A DNA stretch of 64,000 nt from Neorhodopirellula pilleata (GCF_007859915.1 NZ_SJPM01000004.1:124001-188000), one strand, 5' to 3'; shown: positions 34,706 through 44,117, counted from the stretch's first letter. Notes: generated by a model from the sequence alone, not told the origin. Made by a program: numbers and translations.

Positions 34706-34732
34706 GACACCGTCGCATAGTGCGACGGTGTC
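34706..34732 (-). terminator. Perfect hairpin after His/Gly-rich gene
   Basis: 12-base perfect stem GACACCGTCGCA / TGCGACGGTGTC with a 3-base loop, 13 bases past the stop of the gene at 34746. No T-run, so termination is inferred from position. Confidence 0.5.
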
Positions 34733-34745
34733 AGTGTCAATGAAC

Positions 34746-35129
34746 TCAGTGCCAATGTCCAGATTGGTGAACATCGTAGTGGCCGGGGCGGTAGTCGAGA
34801 TGTCCGTTGTGTGGCACCAACGACGGTGCGTGGTAATCCAAGTGTGTCGTATTGTGATATCCGCGATGGATGTTCGGCGAAGGATACGTCGGGTAGCTCG
34901 GGTAGGAGGGATAGGTCGGCACGTACCGAGAAGGTTGGATGATGTGCCCACTACCGTGATGACCTCCGCTGTGAAATCCGCTGTGGCTTCCGCCGTGATG
35001 GCCACCGAAATGACTGCTTTGGTGGCTTCCAAAATGAGAGCCGTGCTGTGCTTTCGCCTCACTACCCATGACGAACGTAAATAGGGCAGCAAGTGCGATG
35101 GCAGGGACGATTTTCGTTGAGATCGACAT
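34746..35129 (-). CDS. Exported His/Gly/Ser-rich low-complexity protein
   Basis: 127 residues; AAGGAAAC precedes the ATG. Signal peptide ends AKA. The mature part is SHFGSHQSSHFGGHHGGSHS-like, followed by a Tyr/Pro stretch (YPSYPSYPTYPSP) and HLDYHAP / HLDYRPG repeats. About one residue in five is His. Likely a periplasmic or surface metal sponge. Similar composition at 53983, 54877 and 55347. No family recognised; composition could inflate confidence in coding, but signal peptide and ribosome site support it. Confidence 0.65.
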   Translation of the reverse strand: MSISTKIVPAIALAALFTFVMGSEAKAQHGSHFGSHQSSHFGGHHGGSHSGFHSGGHHGSGHIIQPSRYVPTYPSYPSYPTYPSPNIHRGYHNTTHLDYHAPSLVPHNGHLDYRPGHYDVHQSGHWH

Positions 35130-35236
35130 TTTCGTTTCCTTCGTGCTTGGTTGAGAACATTGTTTTGGGCTTCAGTAAGCCCGACAACCAAGACAAGTCA
35201 AAAACGTACGCCCAGCGGAAAGGAATCCTGAAAGTT

Positions 35237-37027
35237 TTATTCGGCGTGTGTGAAAGCAATCATCTCGACGCCAATCCCTTGCCTGTTGAGTTCGTGCGTC
35301 GCGTCCCTGAGGTGCTTTTGGACAGTCGCCAAGGGAGCGTTGATATCCTGCGGTAATCCCAGAGAGCGGTCGCTCTGTTCGATTGTCAGCACACCATCGA
35401 CGATCCGGAATACCAACGCATCACCGATAGACGGCCATTGAGTGCTGGGACGCAGGATTTCGGCAGTTTGCTCGTTGTAGATGCCCGTACTCAGTTCTTT
35501 CGATGCGGGCAGTTCAAGCCAAACGATTACCTCCGTGCCCGCAGGGCCAGTGAGCGGAACTGCTTGGTCAAGCTTGGCGGGGTAGTGAACCCAACGCGGT
35601 TGATCCTCAGCGGCAAAACCGGCCAAACGTTCAGGCTTCCCTTCGCTTGAGACAATCCATAACTCACCCTGCCGTCCGCCGCGAAGCGAAGCGTTGACTT
35701 GCAAGCCTTCTCCTGTGGCTATCGGCACGCGATGAACGAGTTCAAAGGCATATTGCTCGGACCATACTTTGACATCCAGCAGTCCTAGGCGTTTCGATTC
35801 AGTAATCCATTTTGATGGCGAGACAGCCAGCGGTAAAGGAAAATTCATTTGACTTGAGTTTGATCGCCAAAGGACCAAACCAACAAAGCTAAATACCGCA
35901 ATCGAGATTGCCAAAATCGTTTTGTAATAAAGAGGTCGGCTGGTTCGTTGTTCAAGCCAACACTGTAGCTCGTCCGCAAAGTCGCTAGCCGACGCAGTAC
36001 GTTTTCCAGGATCAGTGGCCAATGCCGCTTCGCAAATTCGGATCACTTGACTGGGTGTGTCCGCATTCCGAAGGACATCGCGATCCCATTGCCCGGTGGC
36101 GACTAGATCAACCACATTGAGCGACGAGCGCGAAGCGTAAGGATGATTTCCAACCAAGCCGAAGTAGAGCAACGCACCGAGCGAGAATACATCCGATACG
36201 GGTTTCCGATAACGTCTTTCATCACGATTGTTATCGGAAGTGAGCAATTCTGGGGCCATGTAAGCGAGCGTACCGCCGGAATGATCTTGTCGCCCGGTGG
36301 CATTCTCGTCCCAAACGTCTACGCCGCGATTGATCGCTAGCCCAAAATCAACCAATTTAGGAAGTCCGTTTGCATCGACCAGCACGTTCGCGGGCTTAAT
36401 ATCGCAGTGAACGATTCCGGCCTCATGCAAAGTTTGGACTGTGCATGCTAGTCGTATTAACGCTTCAACAAGCTGGGTCTGCGTTAAAGTACGGTCATCC
36501 ACACGTTGCTTTAGTGTCGTGCCACGAATCAATTCCGATACGATGAAAGGCCGATCGTGCCATACACCCGCGTCGATCACACGCGCTATTCCGGGATCGT
36601 TGACCGTGACCAGCAAACGTCCCTCTTCGAGAATCCGGTCGGTGGCTGCGGTCTTGCACTTGCCGACCTTCATTGCCAGTTCGCAGCGAAGCATGGGATG
36701 GATAACGCGAAAAACCTCGGCTTGCGATCCTTCGCCGATCTTTTCAATCACCGTGTATGCGCCGATGTGCTCGATCGCCGTGACGTGATTTTCAAACGAA
36801 CCTAGTGGGTCCGTCTCGCCGTCGAGTCGCGACAACTCGGTGTCCACCTCAATCTGTCGCAGCAGCTTATCGGCAGATTCAGGATAGCGAGTGCAAAGAT
36901 CACCAATTTCCGCACTGACACCGCTGGATTGTTTAGACAGATATTCCAAGTAAAGTAAATCGACCCTCTGGCTGTCATTGAGCCGATCCGCTTGTTGAGC
37001 GATCACAGTTGCAACATGCGACGACAT
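35237..37027 (-). CDS. Membrane serine/threonine protein kinase (non-RD, Pkn2-like)
   Basis: 596 residues from ATG 37027 (a TTG further up is less likely). After about 85 N-terminal helical residues, a protein kinase domain: GEGSQAEVF glycine loop, Lys in AMKVGK, catalytic loop HCDIKPANV, DFG in VDFGLAINRG, and YMAPELL. The catalytic loop has Cys where most kinases have Arg (non-RD). One membrane helix near residues 370-390 precedes a roughly 200-residue external region. Planctomycetes carry many such kinases. The start overlaps a gene remnant on the other strand by 12 bases. Confidence 0.88.
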   Translation of the reverse strand: MSSHVATVIAQQADRLNDSQRVDLLYLEYLSKQSSGVSAEIGDLCTRYPESADKLLRQIEVDTELSRLDGETDPLGSFENHVTAIEHIGAYTVIEKIGEGSQAEVFRVIHPMLRCELAMKVGKCKTAATDRILEEGRLLVTVNDPGIARVIDAGVWHDRPFIVSELIRGTTLKQRVDDRTLTQTQLVEALIRLACTVQTLHEAGIVHCDIKPANVLVDANGLPKLVDFGLAINRGVDVWDENATGRQDHSGGTLAYMAPELLTSDNNRDERRYRKPVSDVFSLGALLYFGLVGNHPYASRSSLNVVDLVATGQWDRDVLRNADTPSQVIRICEAALATDPGKRTASASDFADELQCWLEQRTSRPLYYKTILAISIAVFSFVGLVLWRSNSSQMNFPLPLAVSPSKWITESKRLGLLDVKVWSEQYAFELVHRVPIATGEGLQVNASLRGGRQGELWIVSSEGKPERLAGFAAEDQPRWVHYPAKLDQAVPLTGPAGTEVIVWLELPASKELSTGIYNEQTAEILRPSTQWPSIGDALVFRIVDGVLTIEQSDRSLGLPQDINAPLATVQKHLRDATHELNRQGIGVEMIAFTHAE

Positions 37028-37530
37028 TTCGATTGGTGGCAAAACTTCGGTTTCGCGAAGCAGCTTAACGGTGATGACACCGACACGCTTTCATCCAGCG
37101 AAGAAATGGTCTGTGTCGATGCGTCGGTCGCTAACCAAGTTGCGTTTGACGAGTCGCGAGACTATTCATCCAAGGTCGCCTATCTGCACAACTTGCATGG
37201 AATCGCGATGGGAATGCGTTTTCAAGGCGAAACGGCACTGGCAGCCGCCGAGTATCGAAAACTCACCGACCGCGTTGAATCTGCGTTCGGTCAGTTTCGC
37301 AGTGACTCCGCTGACGCAGCAATCGAAGATCAGTTCATCGGTCGGACTATCAATACGCAAGAGCGACTTGGCGACTGCAACCTATTTGGCGATCCAGAGG
37401 TGCGAGACTTAAAGGAAGCTCTTGATGACTATCGCCGCGCCATGACGCGTGTGCATTTGCTACGTGATTCGGCTCGCGATCAAACCACTGCCGTGTTGTT
37501 GTACAAACAAGCGTTGGCGTTAAGTCTTCT
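37016..37530 (+). pseudogene. TPR-like protein fragment, truncated by a transposase remnant
   Basis: An open frame from ATG 37016 codes for helical repeats: VAYLHNLHGIAMGMRFQG, ALAAAEYRKLTDRVESAF, ERLGDCNLFG and VLLYKQALALSL, in the style of tetratricopeptide proteins. After about base 37530 the frame runs antisense through a transposase fragment and stops making sense. The 5' end overlaps the kinase start. It looks like one end of a larger gene cut by the rearrangement that also left 37511-38141. Could be read as an intact short gene; I think not. Confidence 0.45.
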
Positions 37531-37859
37531 GCCTCAGTCGATTGCATCGCTTCAATTCGCCTCTGTACCGACGTGTAGTCGCTGTCCTCGAGTCGCTCAC
37601 ACATGGCAACGACATCGGGGCGTGACCTCAAGATCAAATGGAAATGGTTCGATAATATCGCGAAACCCAGTAAATCTATACCAAAGAATGCAGAAAGTTG
37701 CTGCAGATGGTTTTCAATCCAGACCTTTCGATGATCGAAATTTTTGCCTGAAACCGGGTCGTCTCCCATCAAGAAGCACCGGCGCACTGTTTGACTGTAA
37801 AGGTGCCCTATGGCCACTGCTCGTGGATCAAAAATTTCCGCACGGTTCAAACGAGCCAT
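37511..37859 (-). pseudogene. IS200-like REP-associated tyrosine transposase (RAYT) remnant with internal deletion
   Basis: From ATG 37859 the product begins MARLNRAEIFDPRA and keeps the N-terminal transposase core: QTVRRCFLMGDDPVSGKNFD and the HUH motif in LSNHFHLILRSRPDVVA. At that point it jumps to CERLEDSDYTSVQRRIEAM, which in full-length relatives lies near the C-terminus; the middle, including the catalytic Tyr region, is missing. Beyond residue 117 the frame is antisense to the TPR fragment. Full-length RAYTs move REP palindromes, so this remnant is relevant to the repeats in this window. Inactive. Confidence 0.75.
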
Positions 37860-37949
37860 CACGCACCTCTCCAGTCTGACGGGTTAGAAAAGTCAACCTG
37901 TTCCTCATTACCGCTACAGAAGGGACAGTCAATAGTTGAAAAAGTGCTA

Positions 37950-38141
37950 TGGCCCCATGAAATTCCCGTGTGCAGCGAACGATGCCCCGTCGACGGAGCG
38001 ATCACGGTCACCGACGGCAAGCCAACGATTAACGAAGACACCTGCACCGGATGCGGCGTGTGCCGTTACGTTTGCCCAGCACCCGAAAACGCGATCCTGC
38101 TGATGCCCGCATTCTCACGTCCTGGATTACCCAACGCATGA
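37950..38141 (+). pseudogene. 5'-truncated 4Fe-4S ferredoxin gene (NapG/NapF-like C-terminus)
   Basis: The frame ending at TGA 38139-38141 encodes CPVDGAITVTDGKP then INEDTCTGCGVCRYVCP. The second CxxCxxCxxxCP cluster is complete; of the first only CSERCP remains, so the upstream CxxC is lost. Left of about base 37950 the frame reads antisense through the transposase fragment. Boundary is approximate. Its stop overlaps the next start (ATGA), so the following small gene was once coupled to a ferredoxin of a nitrate/NO-type electron chain. Confidence 0.6.
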
Positions 38142-38461
38142 CATCGAAAAAGCTGACGCTGGAAGACCTGGAAAACAACGAACCGCTACCGGAAATCCTG
38201 CAAGCCGAATGGGCCAAGGACCAAGTCTTGCAGTTGTTTGCCGATCTAGCCGGTGGTGCTGACGTTCAACAGGTGCAAATGAAATCGCACGCAACCGATG
38301 CTGCCGTCACGTTGGCGACCGCCGAAGCCGCCTTTGCCGCCGACGAAGCACAAGCGATCCAAGTGCGATACGTCTTCGAGGGCGAGATGTGGTGCGACAC
38401 CATCATGCCTGGAAATCCCACCACCAAGATCATTCGCAACAGACTTCCGAATGTTCACTAA
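38138..38461 (+). CDS. Small conserved-looking protein coupled to ferredoxin remnant
   Basis: 107 residues from ATG 38138, overlapping the ferredoxin stop by 4 bases. Begins MTSKKLTLEDLENN and contains helical AEWAKDQVLQLFADLAGG, an Ala-rich helix and a strand YVFEGEMWCDTIMPGN, ending KIIRNRLPNVH. No signal peptide, no family recognised. Coupling suggests a role with the lost redox protein; with the upstream part deleted it may now be silent. Confidence 0.55.
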   Translation: MTSKKLTLEDLENNEPLPEILQAEWAKDQVLQLFADLAGGADVQQVQMKSHATDAAVTLATAEAAFAADEAQAIQVRYVFEGEMWCDTIMPGNPTTKIIRNRLPNVH

Positions 38462-38617
38462 ACAGCATTCGCAATCACAACCTGGGCGGTTTGTAACGAC
38501 GAAACGCCGCCGCATCAATCGAAAGCAACGCTTAGTGCCGATGACAACGATTGACTTCCTTTAGGCGGGAGGGCACTGATGACAAAGGGTCGGACGCACT
38601 TTCAAGGATGAATCACG

Positions 38618-38887
38618 ATGATGTTTGATAGCTACGATACTTACGCCACTGGTCGCGACGGTGAGATCCTGCATTTCGACATCGTTGTCGCTGCGGGAAC
38701 GCCGAAGCCGGTTGTCGAAATGCTCGCCGCGAAATATGCGGAAAGCCAATCGCCCGAAGTCGAAACAGAACTGGTTTCAAGAACATCCACTTTGCCGGCC
38801 GAACTTGCGATGGACCAACGGGCTGCCGTGAAACAACACGGCTTCGCGATCGCGTCTTATAGCGACCGAAGAAGGATGGCAGCCTAA
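38618..38887 (+). CDS. DUF2024-like small protein
   Basis: 89 residues; AAGGA lies 9 bases before the ATG. The start FDSYDTYATGRDGEILHFDI matches the DUF2024 pattern (YDTY...DGxxxHFDI) and the end AAVKQHGFAIASYSDR fits its closing helix-strand. The Cys usually found in the middle of that family is absent. Cytoplasmic, function unknown. Stands 156 bases after the previous gene, in front of the NO-stress cluster. Confidence 0.55.
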   Translation: MMFDSYDTYATGRDGEILHFDIVVAAGTPKPVVEMLAAKYAESQSPEVETELVSRTSTLPAELAMDQRAAVKQHGFAIASYSDRRRMAA

Positions 38888-39050
38888 GGGTGTCAACTCG
38901 CGGTGACAAGCATGTCGGTTGCTCAGTTCTTCCGTTGACTCTGACTTTCATTGCTTTATTCTGTTGATTCGATCGACGCACGACGAGGCTGTGAGCGGAC
39001 GCAGCCTTGCATGATGCCGATCGAATCTACTGATAGGCGGATGAAATTGG

Positions 39051-39827
39051 ATGCGTGCATGCAAATGGCTTGGAATTGAATTGGTGGAAGTGAGCTGGGC
39101 AGAGAAATTGGTTTCTGCCGTTGGCTCTTGCGTGGCGATCTTTTGCGTGTTTTGCGTTACTCGGTACAGCTTGCCGGCAGCCGCCGCGGCCGGCGTGATC
39201 GCGTCGATGGGTGCCACCGCGGTTCTGCTGTATGCCGTGCCGCAGGGGCCGCTATCACAACCGTGGCCGTTGATCGGCGGGCACACGATCTCGGCCGTGA
39301 TCGGCGTGTGCTGTGCTCGCTATGTCGACAACACCGCCGTAGCCACCGCACTCGCCGTGGGACTGGCGATCGGCGTGATGTATCAATGCAAGTGCATTCA
39401 TCCGCCCGGTGGCGCAACCGCGTTCACTGCCGTGATGGGCGGATCAGCGGTACACGAGCTTGGGTTTACTTTCGTTCTGTACCCGGTGTTGCTCAATGCG
39501 TTGGTCATGCTGGTACTTGCGATCGTGATCAACTATCCGTTCCGCTGGCGACGTTATCCGGCTTTCTTGGTGCGCCGATTCGATGAAGCTGAGCCTGAGA
39601 ACTTGCAAGTTTCGGAGGACGTTCACAAGCACGTCTTGGCCTCCATCCGGTCGCTCGATTCGTTCGTCGATGTCAGCGAAGATGATTTGCTGTACCTCGC
39701 AAGCGACATCGCTGCTCGTGTGGGCAACAAGAATGAAAGCGATGCTGTCTCCGTGCGACGGAGCGTTTCGTCCGATCGCTGGAACGATGTGGCTAGCGAC
39801 GAGCCGGAACGCACGCTAACGCCCTGA
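39051..39827 (+). CDS. HPP-family membrane protein
   Basis: 258 residues. Four to five hydrophobic helices in the first 160 residues and the family motifs SQPWPLIGGHTISA and CIHPPGGATA (the HPP that names it). The last 90 residues are soluble and acidic, with a short helical region (SVDVSEDDLLYLASDIAARV-like). HPP proteins have been linked to nitrite transport in plastids and cyanobacteria, which fits the adjacent NO-detoxification genes. Converges on the Rrf2 regulator with a 17-base gap. Confidence 0.88.
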   Translation: MRACKWLGIELVEVSWAEKLVSAVGSCVAIFCVFCVTRYSLPAAAAAGVIASMGATAVLLYAVPQGPLSQPWPLIGGHTISAVIGVCCARYVDNTAVATALAVGLAIGVMYQCKCIHPPGGATAFTAVMGGSAVHELGFTFVLYPVLLNALVMLVLAIVINYPFRWRRYPAFLVRRFDEAEPENLQVSEDVHKHVLASIRSLDSFVDVSEDDLLYLASDIAARVGNKNESDAVSVRRSVSSDRWNDVASDEPERTLTP

Positions 39828-39844
39828 CGTCGGCTAGCGAGCTC

Positions 39845-40270
39845 TCATTCGACCAGCGGAATGATCGGGTTAGTCGAATTCAGCAATCCCGCGATCGTGA
39901 CTTTTGCAAACGCTTCTTCCGTCGCCGCGTAGGCACGGTCCAGTTCCGCGTGCAGCGGGCACAGTGACGTGTGGGATTGCAAATTCAACGGGCAGTTACA
40001 AATTCGCCCTAGCGGTTCCACCGCGTCGACGATGTCCAGGATTGTGATCGCTTCGGCCGATCGGGCGAGCGAATAGCCGCCCTGGGAGCCGCATCGCGAC
40101 TCCACCAGATCTGCGTTTGCCAAGTTTTGCATCACGCGGTGCAGGTAGCGACGCGGGTTCTTTGTGATGCCGGCGATCTCTTCGGCGGACGAGGGCGTTT
40201 TGCCGCAGGCGGCTTGGCCGGCCAAGCAGGTCACTGCTCGAAGGGCATATTCAGTGGTTTTTGAGAGCAT
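39845..40270 (-). CDS. nsrR: Rrf2-family regulator, NsrR-like NO sensor
   Basis: 141 residues from ATG 40270; the frame extends upstream without support. Winged helix LSKTTEYALRAVTCLA, PRRYLHRVMQNLANADLVES and GSQGGYSLARS are typical Rrf2. Three cysteines lie at 91, 93 and 104 (ICNCPLNLQSHTSLC); NsrR and IscR also use three, but with wider first spacing, so the cluster geometry is unusual. Divergent from hmp, the classic NsrR target, across a 155-base region. It probably represses hmp and the NO cluster until its Fe-S cluster is nitrosylated. Confidence 0.78.
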   Translation of the reverse strand: MLSKTTEYALRAVTCLAGQAACGKTPSSAEEIAGITKNPRRYLHRVMQNLANADLVESRCGSQGGYSLARSAEAITILDIVDAVEPLGRICNCPLNLQSHTSLCPLHAELDRAYAATEEAFAKVTIAGLLNSTNPIIPLVE

Positions 40271-40339
40271 CGTGGAGGTCAGACGGAGGAAAAAGCATCG
40301 ACACCCCGAACATACACCTTGACGTACACAATAGAAAGT

Positions 40340-40353
40340 ATACCTTTGGGTGA
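40340..40353. promoter_or_regulatory. Candidate operator in the regulator/hmp divergent promoter
   Basis: ATACCTTTGGGTGA, an imperfect ACCT-N2-GGGT dyad. It matches 11 of 14 positions of ATACCTAAAGGTGT at 50685-50698, in another divergent promoter of the same cluster. Probably the site of the Rrf2 regulator. Confidence 0.45.
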
Positions 40354-40425
40354 ATGTCTTGAGGCGACGCGAATGATGGCTTCGGATTCTTCCCACCAAC
40401 TGCCCCTCCAACGAGAAACCTGTTC

Positions 40426-41652
40426 ATGCTGAGCGAAAAAACGATTCGGATTGTCAAAGAGATCACGCCACTGGTTGCCGCCAACGCGGAAACCATCACG
40501 CGTCGCTTTTACGAACGGATGTTCGAGGCGAATCCGGAAGTGAAAGTGTTTTTCAACCAAGCCCACCAGCACACCGGTGGTCAGCAAAAGGCTCTCGCGG
40601 GTGCGATCTGTGCCTACTTCACCCACATCGACAATCCCGCCGTGTTGATGCCGGCAGTCGAGTTGATCGCACAGAAGCACGTTTCGCTTGGCATCAAGGC
40701 CGAACACTATCCGATTGTCGGCAGCAACCTGCTCGGCGCGATCGGCGACGTGATGGGTGATGCGGCGACGCCCGAGATCGTCGAAGCGGTCGGCGAAGCT
40801 TATGGATTCCTCGCCGACATCTTCATCGGTCGCGAAGGTGCGATCTACGAAGAACAAGCGTCAGCACCCGGCGGATGGAACGGCACGCGAACCTTTGTTG
40901 TCGCCAAGAAGGTCCCCGAGAGCGACATCGTGACGTCGTTCTACTTGAAGCCCGAAGACGAAGGACCGCTGCCACCTTTCAAACCCGGCCAGTACATCAC
41001 GGTCCACATCGACCACCCCCACACACCGACTTCGCCACGCAACTACAGCCTGTCGGACTGTGCCAGCCAACCTCACTACCGGATCAGCGTCAAACGCGAA
41101 GAACGACTCGCCGCCGATGCACCCGATGGATTGATCTCCAATCACCTGCACGATGGCATCGAAGAAGGCCACACCATCCAGCTCGGCCCGCCATGTGGCG
41201 AGTTCACTGTTGATCCCAATGAAGTCGCCAAACCGGTCGTCCTGATCGCCGGCGGTATCGGTGTCACGCCACTGTTGTCGATGGCGAAGTCGATCATTCA
41301 CGCCAATCCCGATGCGCAGATTACCTTCATTCAAGCCGCTCGCAACAGCAAGGTGCAAGCCTTCGCAGACGAGCTTCGCAACCTGTCACAAGCTGGATCG
41401 AACGTTCGCACCAAAGTCATTTACGACGCACCGCTTCCGGGCGATGTCGAAGACGGCAAGTGCGACGGCACCGGTTTCGTCACGACGGACTTGCTCCGCG
41501 ATTGGACACCGTTTGCCGACGCGGACTTTTACTTCTGCGGTCCGAAGCCGTTCATGCAGAACATGCATGCGTGCCTACAAGAACTCGGCGTCGACGAACA
41601 TCGCGTTCGTTACGAATTCTTTGGCCCGAAGGAAGAACTGGTCACCGCGTAA
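40426..41652 (+). CDS. hmp: Flavohaemoglobin / nitric oxide dioxygenase
   Basis: 408 residues, normal length. Converts NO and O2 to nitrate with NADPH. Globin domain residues 1-138 with proximal His in AQKHVSLGI and conserved [15 protein letters not shown] domain with RNYSLSD around 205; NAD domain starting [18 protein letters not shown] and ending [12 protein letters not shown]. All three parts are complete. Divergent from the NsrR-like regulator. A long hairpin follows the stop (41677-41750). Confidence 0.95.
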   Translation: MLSEKTIRIVKEITPLVAANAETITRRFYERMFEANPEVKVFFNQAHQHTGGQQKALAGAICAYFTHIDNPAVLMPAVELIAQKHVSLGIKAEHYPIVGSNLLGAIGDVMGDAATPEIVEAVGEAYGFLADIFIGREGAIYEEQASAPGGWNGTRTFVVAKKVPESDIVTSFYLKPEDEGPLPPFKPGQYITVHIDHPHTPTSPRNYSLSDCASQPHYRISVKREERLAADAPDGLISNHLHDGIEEGHTIQLGPPCGEFTVDPNEVAKPVVLIAGGIGVTPLLSMAKSIIHANPDAQITFIQAARNSKVQAFADELRNLSQAGSNVRTKVIYDAPLPGDVEDGKCDGTGFVTTDLLRDWTPFADADFYFCGPKPFMQNMHACLQELGVDEHRVRYEFFGPKEELVTA

Positions 41653-41676
41653 CGCAGGATTCCTCGTAAACGCTGA

Positions 41677-41750
41677 GAGCCGACGGCGATAACCGCAGGT
41701 TCCACACTCCCTGATTCATACTCGACACCCGCGGTTAGCGCCGTCGGCTC
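41677..41750. repeat. Long REP-like hairpin between hmp and NO reductase
   Basis: Arms 41677-41699 and 41728-41750 pair at 21 of 23 positions; GAGCCGACGGCG on the left meets CGCCGTCGGCTC on the right, then TAACCGC with GCGGTTA. Loop 28 bases. Could stop transcription from hmp or belong to a dispersed REP family. Confidence 0.75.
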
Positions 41751-41766
41751 ACAAGAGATACCTCCC

Positions 41767-44100
41767 ATGAAACGTTTATGGATGGCCTTTGCGGCCGTGA
41801 TGATCGTCTCCTTCCTAATCCTTGGCTGGATCGGGACACGAATCTATCAAGAGATGCCGCCGATTCCCGATAAGTATGTCACGACCGATGGCGTGACGCT
41901 GATCGACAGCGGAGAAGTTGGCGAGGGTCAAAATGTTTGGCAGTCGCTTGGCGGAATGCAGGTCGGCTCCATTTGGGGTCACGGCAGTTACGTCGCTCCG
42001 GACTGGACCGCCGATTGGTTGCATCGTGAATCCGTGTTCATTCTCGACAAGTGGTCGGGGGCTGAGTTTAGTCAGCCGTTCGCTCAACTCGATTCAGAAC
42101 GACAAGCCCAACTGAGCGGCCGTTTGTCGGACCTGATGCGAACCAACACGTTCGACGAATCCAGTGGTATTGTCACGATTGACCCGCTGCGGGCCGAAGC
42201 TTTCAACGCCAATGTCGATCACTACCGAACCGTGTTCATCGACGGCAACGCGGACTACGCCATTCCCGCCAATTCGATCTCCAGCGAAGAGCGACTGCGT
42301 AAGTTCTCGGCGTTCGTGTTTTGGACATCGTGGGCCGCTTCCACAACCCGTCCCAACGACATTGCCAGCTACACGAACAACTGGCCCCACGAACCGTTGG
42401 TTGGAAATCGACCGACCGGCGACAACATTGTTTGGACGGGCGTCAGCGTTATCATGCTGCTGGCGGGCATTTCCGGGATGGCCTGGTGGTACGCATCGCG
42501 GCGTGAAGAAGAAGAGAAGCCCGACAGCATTCCCTCCTACGATCCGCTGTCCCGTTGGCAAGCGACGCCATCGCAAAAAGCGACGATCAAGTACTTCTGG
42601 ATCGTCGCAGCGTTAATCTTTGCTCAGATGGGACTCGGGATTGTCACAGCCCACTACGGTGTCGAAGGCGAAGGCTTTTACGGCTTTCCGTTGGCTGAGT
42701 ATTTGCCCTACAGCGTCTCCCGAACTTGGCACGTTCAAATCGGATTGTTTTGGATTGCCACCGCTTGGCTTGCTTCGGGATTGTTCATCGGTCCGTTGGT
42801 CAGCAATCACGAACCGAAGTTTCAGCGACTCGGCGTGAACGTTCTGTTCGGTGCGTTGCTGTTGGTCGTCGTCGGGTCGCTGGCCGGTGAATGGTTGAGC
42901 GTCAAGAACTACATGAGCGACACCGTGTCGTTTTACCTCGGTCACCAAGGATACGAGTATGTCGAACTCGGCCGCGTCTGGCAGATCGGATTGATGGTCG
43001 GCTTGCTGCTGTGGCTGGTGTTGATGCTTCGAGTGCTATGGCCGGCGCTGCGGCAAAAAGGCGACCCAAACTCCACCGAAGCCAATTCGCAGCGTCACCT
43101 CGTCGCTTTGCTTGCCGTTGCGACCGGAGCGATTGCGTTGTTCTACGGAGCCGGTTTGACATGGGGTCAACACTCGCACCTGACAATGGTCGAGTACTGG
43201 CGATGGTGGGTCGTTCACTTGTGGGTCGAAGGCTTCTTTGAAGTCTTTGCCACCACCGTGATCGCGTTCGTATTCATGCGGTTGAACCTCGTTCGTCCAG
43301 GACTGTCTGCCGCGGCGGCGTTGTTGGCCGCGACGATCTTCTTGTCCGGCGGTATCATCGGGACACTGCACCACCTGTATTTCTCTGGCACGCCGACCGT
43401 GGCACTCGCTTGGGGATCGGTGTTCAGTGCCCTGGAAGTTGTGCCGCTGACGCTGATCGGGTTTGACGCGATGGAAGACCTTCGTCGCAGCAAATCATCA
43501 CCGTGGGTGCAACGCTACAAGTGGCCGATCTACTTCTTCGTCTCCGTGGCGGTTTGGAACATGATCGGTGCAGGCATCTTTGGGTTCATGATCAACCCAC
43601 CGATCGCCCTGTACTACATGCAAGGTTTGAACACGACCCCGCTTCATGCACACGCGGCACTGTTCGGCGTGTACGGGATGCTTGGCATTGGGTTGATGCT
43701 GATGTGTTTGCGAGTGTTGATTCCCGGCCGACCGTGGAAAGACGGCATGTTGAAGATCGGATTCTGGGGCATGAACATCGGGCTAGCCGCGATGTGCTTG
43801 CTGAGCCTCTTGCCGGTCGGTCTGTTGCAAACCAAAGCATCCGTTGAAAGCGGCTACTGGTTCGCTCGCAGCAGCGAGTTCATGCAAACCGACTTGATGC
43901 AAACACTCCGGTGGATGCGAGTTCCTGGCGACACGATCTTCTTCCTCGGCGCGGTTGCACTTGTCTGGTTCATCTTCGGACTCTGGACCGGCCATTCGTT
44001 CTCGAAGAAACCGGATGGATTCGACCCACCCGAAAACGACGGAGAAGACACGTCGGAGGTAATCAGCGAACTGGAACGTGAGCCTGCACTGATGAGTTGA
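41767..44100 (+). CDS. norB: Quinol-dependent nitric oxide reductase (qNOR, single subunit)
   Basis: 777 residues, the length of the fused qNOR type. Reduces 2 NO to N2O in the inner membrane with quinol electrons. The N-terminal helix and periplasmic domain (GEGQNVWQSLGGMQVGSIWG, with HGSY) replace NorC. About 13 further helices carry the metal-site His residues: HVQIGLFWIATAW, HLWVEGFFEVFATT, HHLYFSG and LHAHAALFGVYG. It lies 114 bases after hmp, across the hairpin, and runs into the Ric gene. No norD/norQ genes follow, as is usual for qNOR. Confidence 0.95.
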   Translation: MKRLWMAFAAVMIVSFLILGWIGTRIYQEMPPIPDKYVTTDGVTLIDSGEVGEGQNVWQSLGGMQVGSIWGHGSYVAPDWTADWLHRESVFILDKWSGAEFSQPFAQLDSERQAQLSGRLSDLMRTNTFDESSGIVTIDPLRAEAFNANVDHYRTVFIDGNADYAIPANSISSEERLRKFSAFVFWTSWAASTTRPNDIASYTNNWPHEPLVGNRPTGDNIVWTGVSVIMLLAGISGMAWWYASRREEEEKPDSIPSYDPLSRWQATPSQKATIKYFWIVAALIFAQMGLGIVTAHYGVEGEGFYGFPLAEYLPYSVSRTWHVQIGLFWIATAWLASGLFIGPLVSNHEPKFQRLGVNVLFGALLLVVVGSLAGEWLSVKNYMSDTVSFYLGHQGYEYVELGRVWQIGLMVGLLLWLVLMLRVLWPALRQKGDPNSTEANSQRHLVALLAVATGAIALFYGAGLTWGQHSHLTMVEYWRWWVVHLWVEGFFEVFATTVIAFVFMRLNLVRPGLSAAAALLAATIFLSGGIIGTLHHLYFSGTPTVALAWGSVFSALEVVPLTLIGFDAMEDLRRSKSSPWVQRYKWPIYFFVSVAVWNMIGAGIFGFMINPPIALYYMQGLNTTPLHAHAALFGVYGMLGIGLMLMCLRVLIPGRPWKDGMLKIGFWGMNIGLAAMCLLSLLPVGLLQTKASVESGYWFARSSEFMQTDLMQTLRWMRVPGDTIFFLGAVALVWFIFGLWTGHSFSKKPDGFDPPENDGEDTSEVISELEREPALMS

Positions 44101-44117
44101 GCTGAATCAAAAGACGA

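Noticed and set aside
36992..37879. A 295-codon plus-strand gene covering the TPR region
   Set aside because: Only the first 170 codons look like protein; the rest is antisense to a recognisable transposase fragment.
38960..38975. TTGATTCGATCGA as an FNR/NnrR-type box before the HPP gene
   Set aside because: Spacing between half-sites is one base short and the second half is imperfect.
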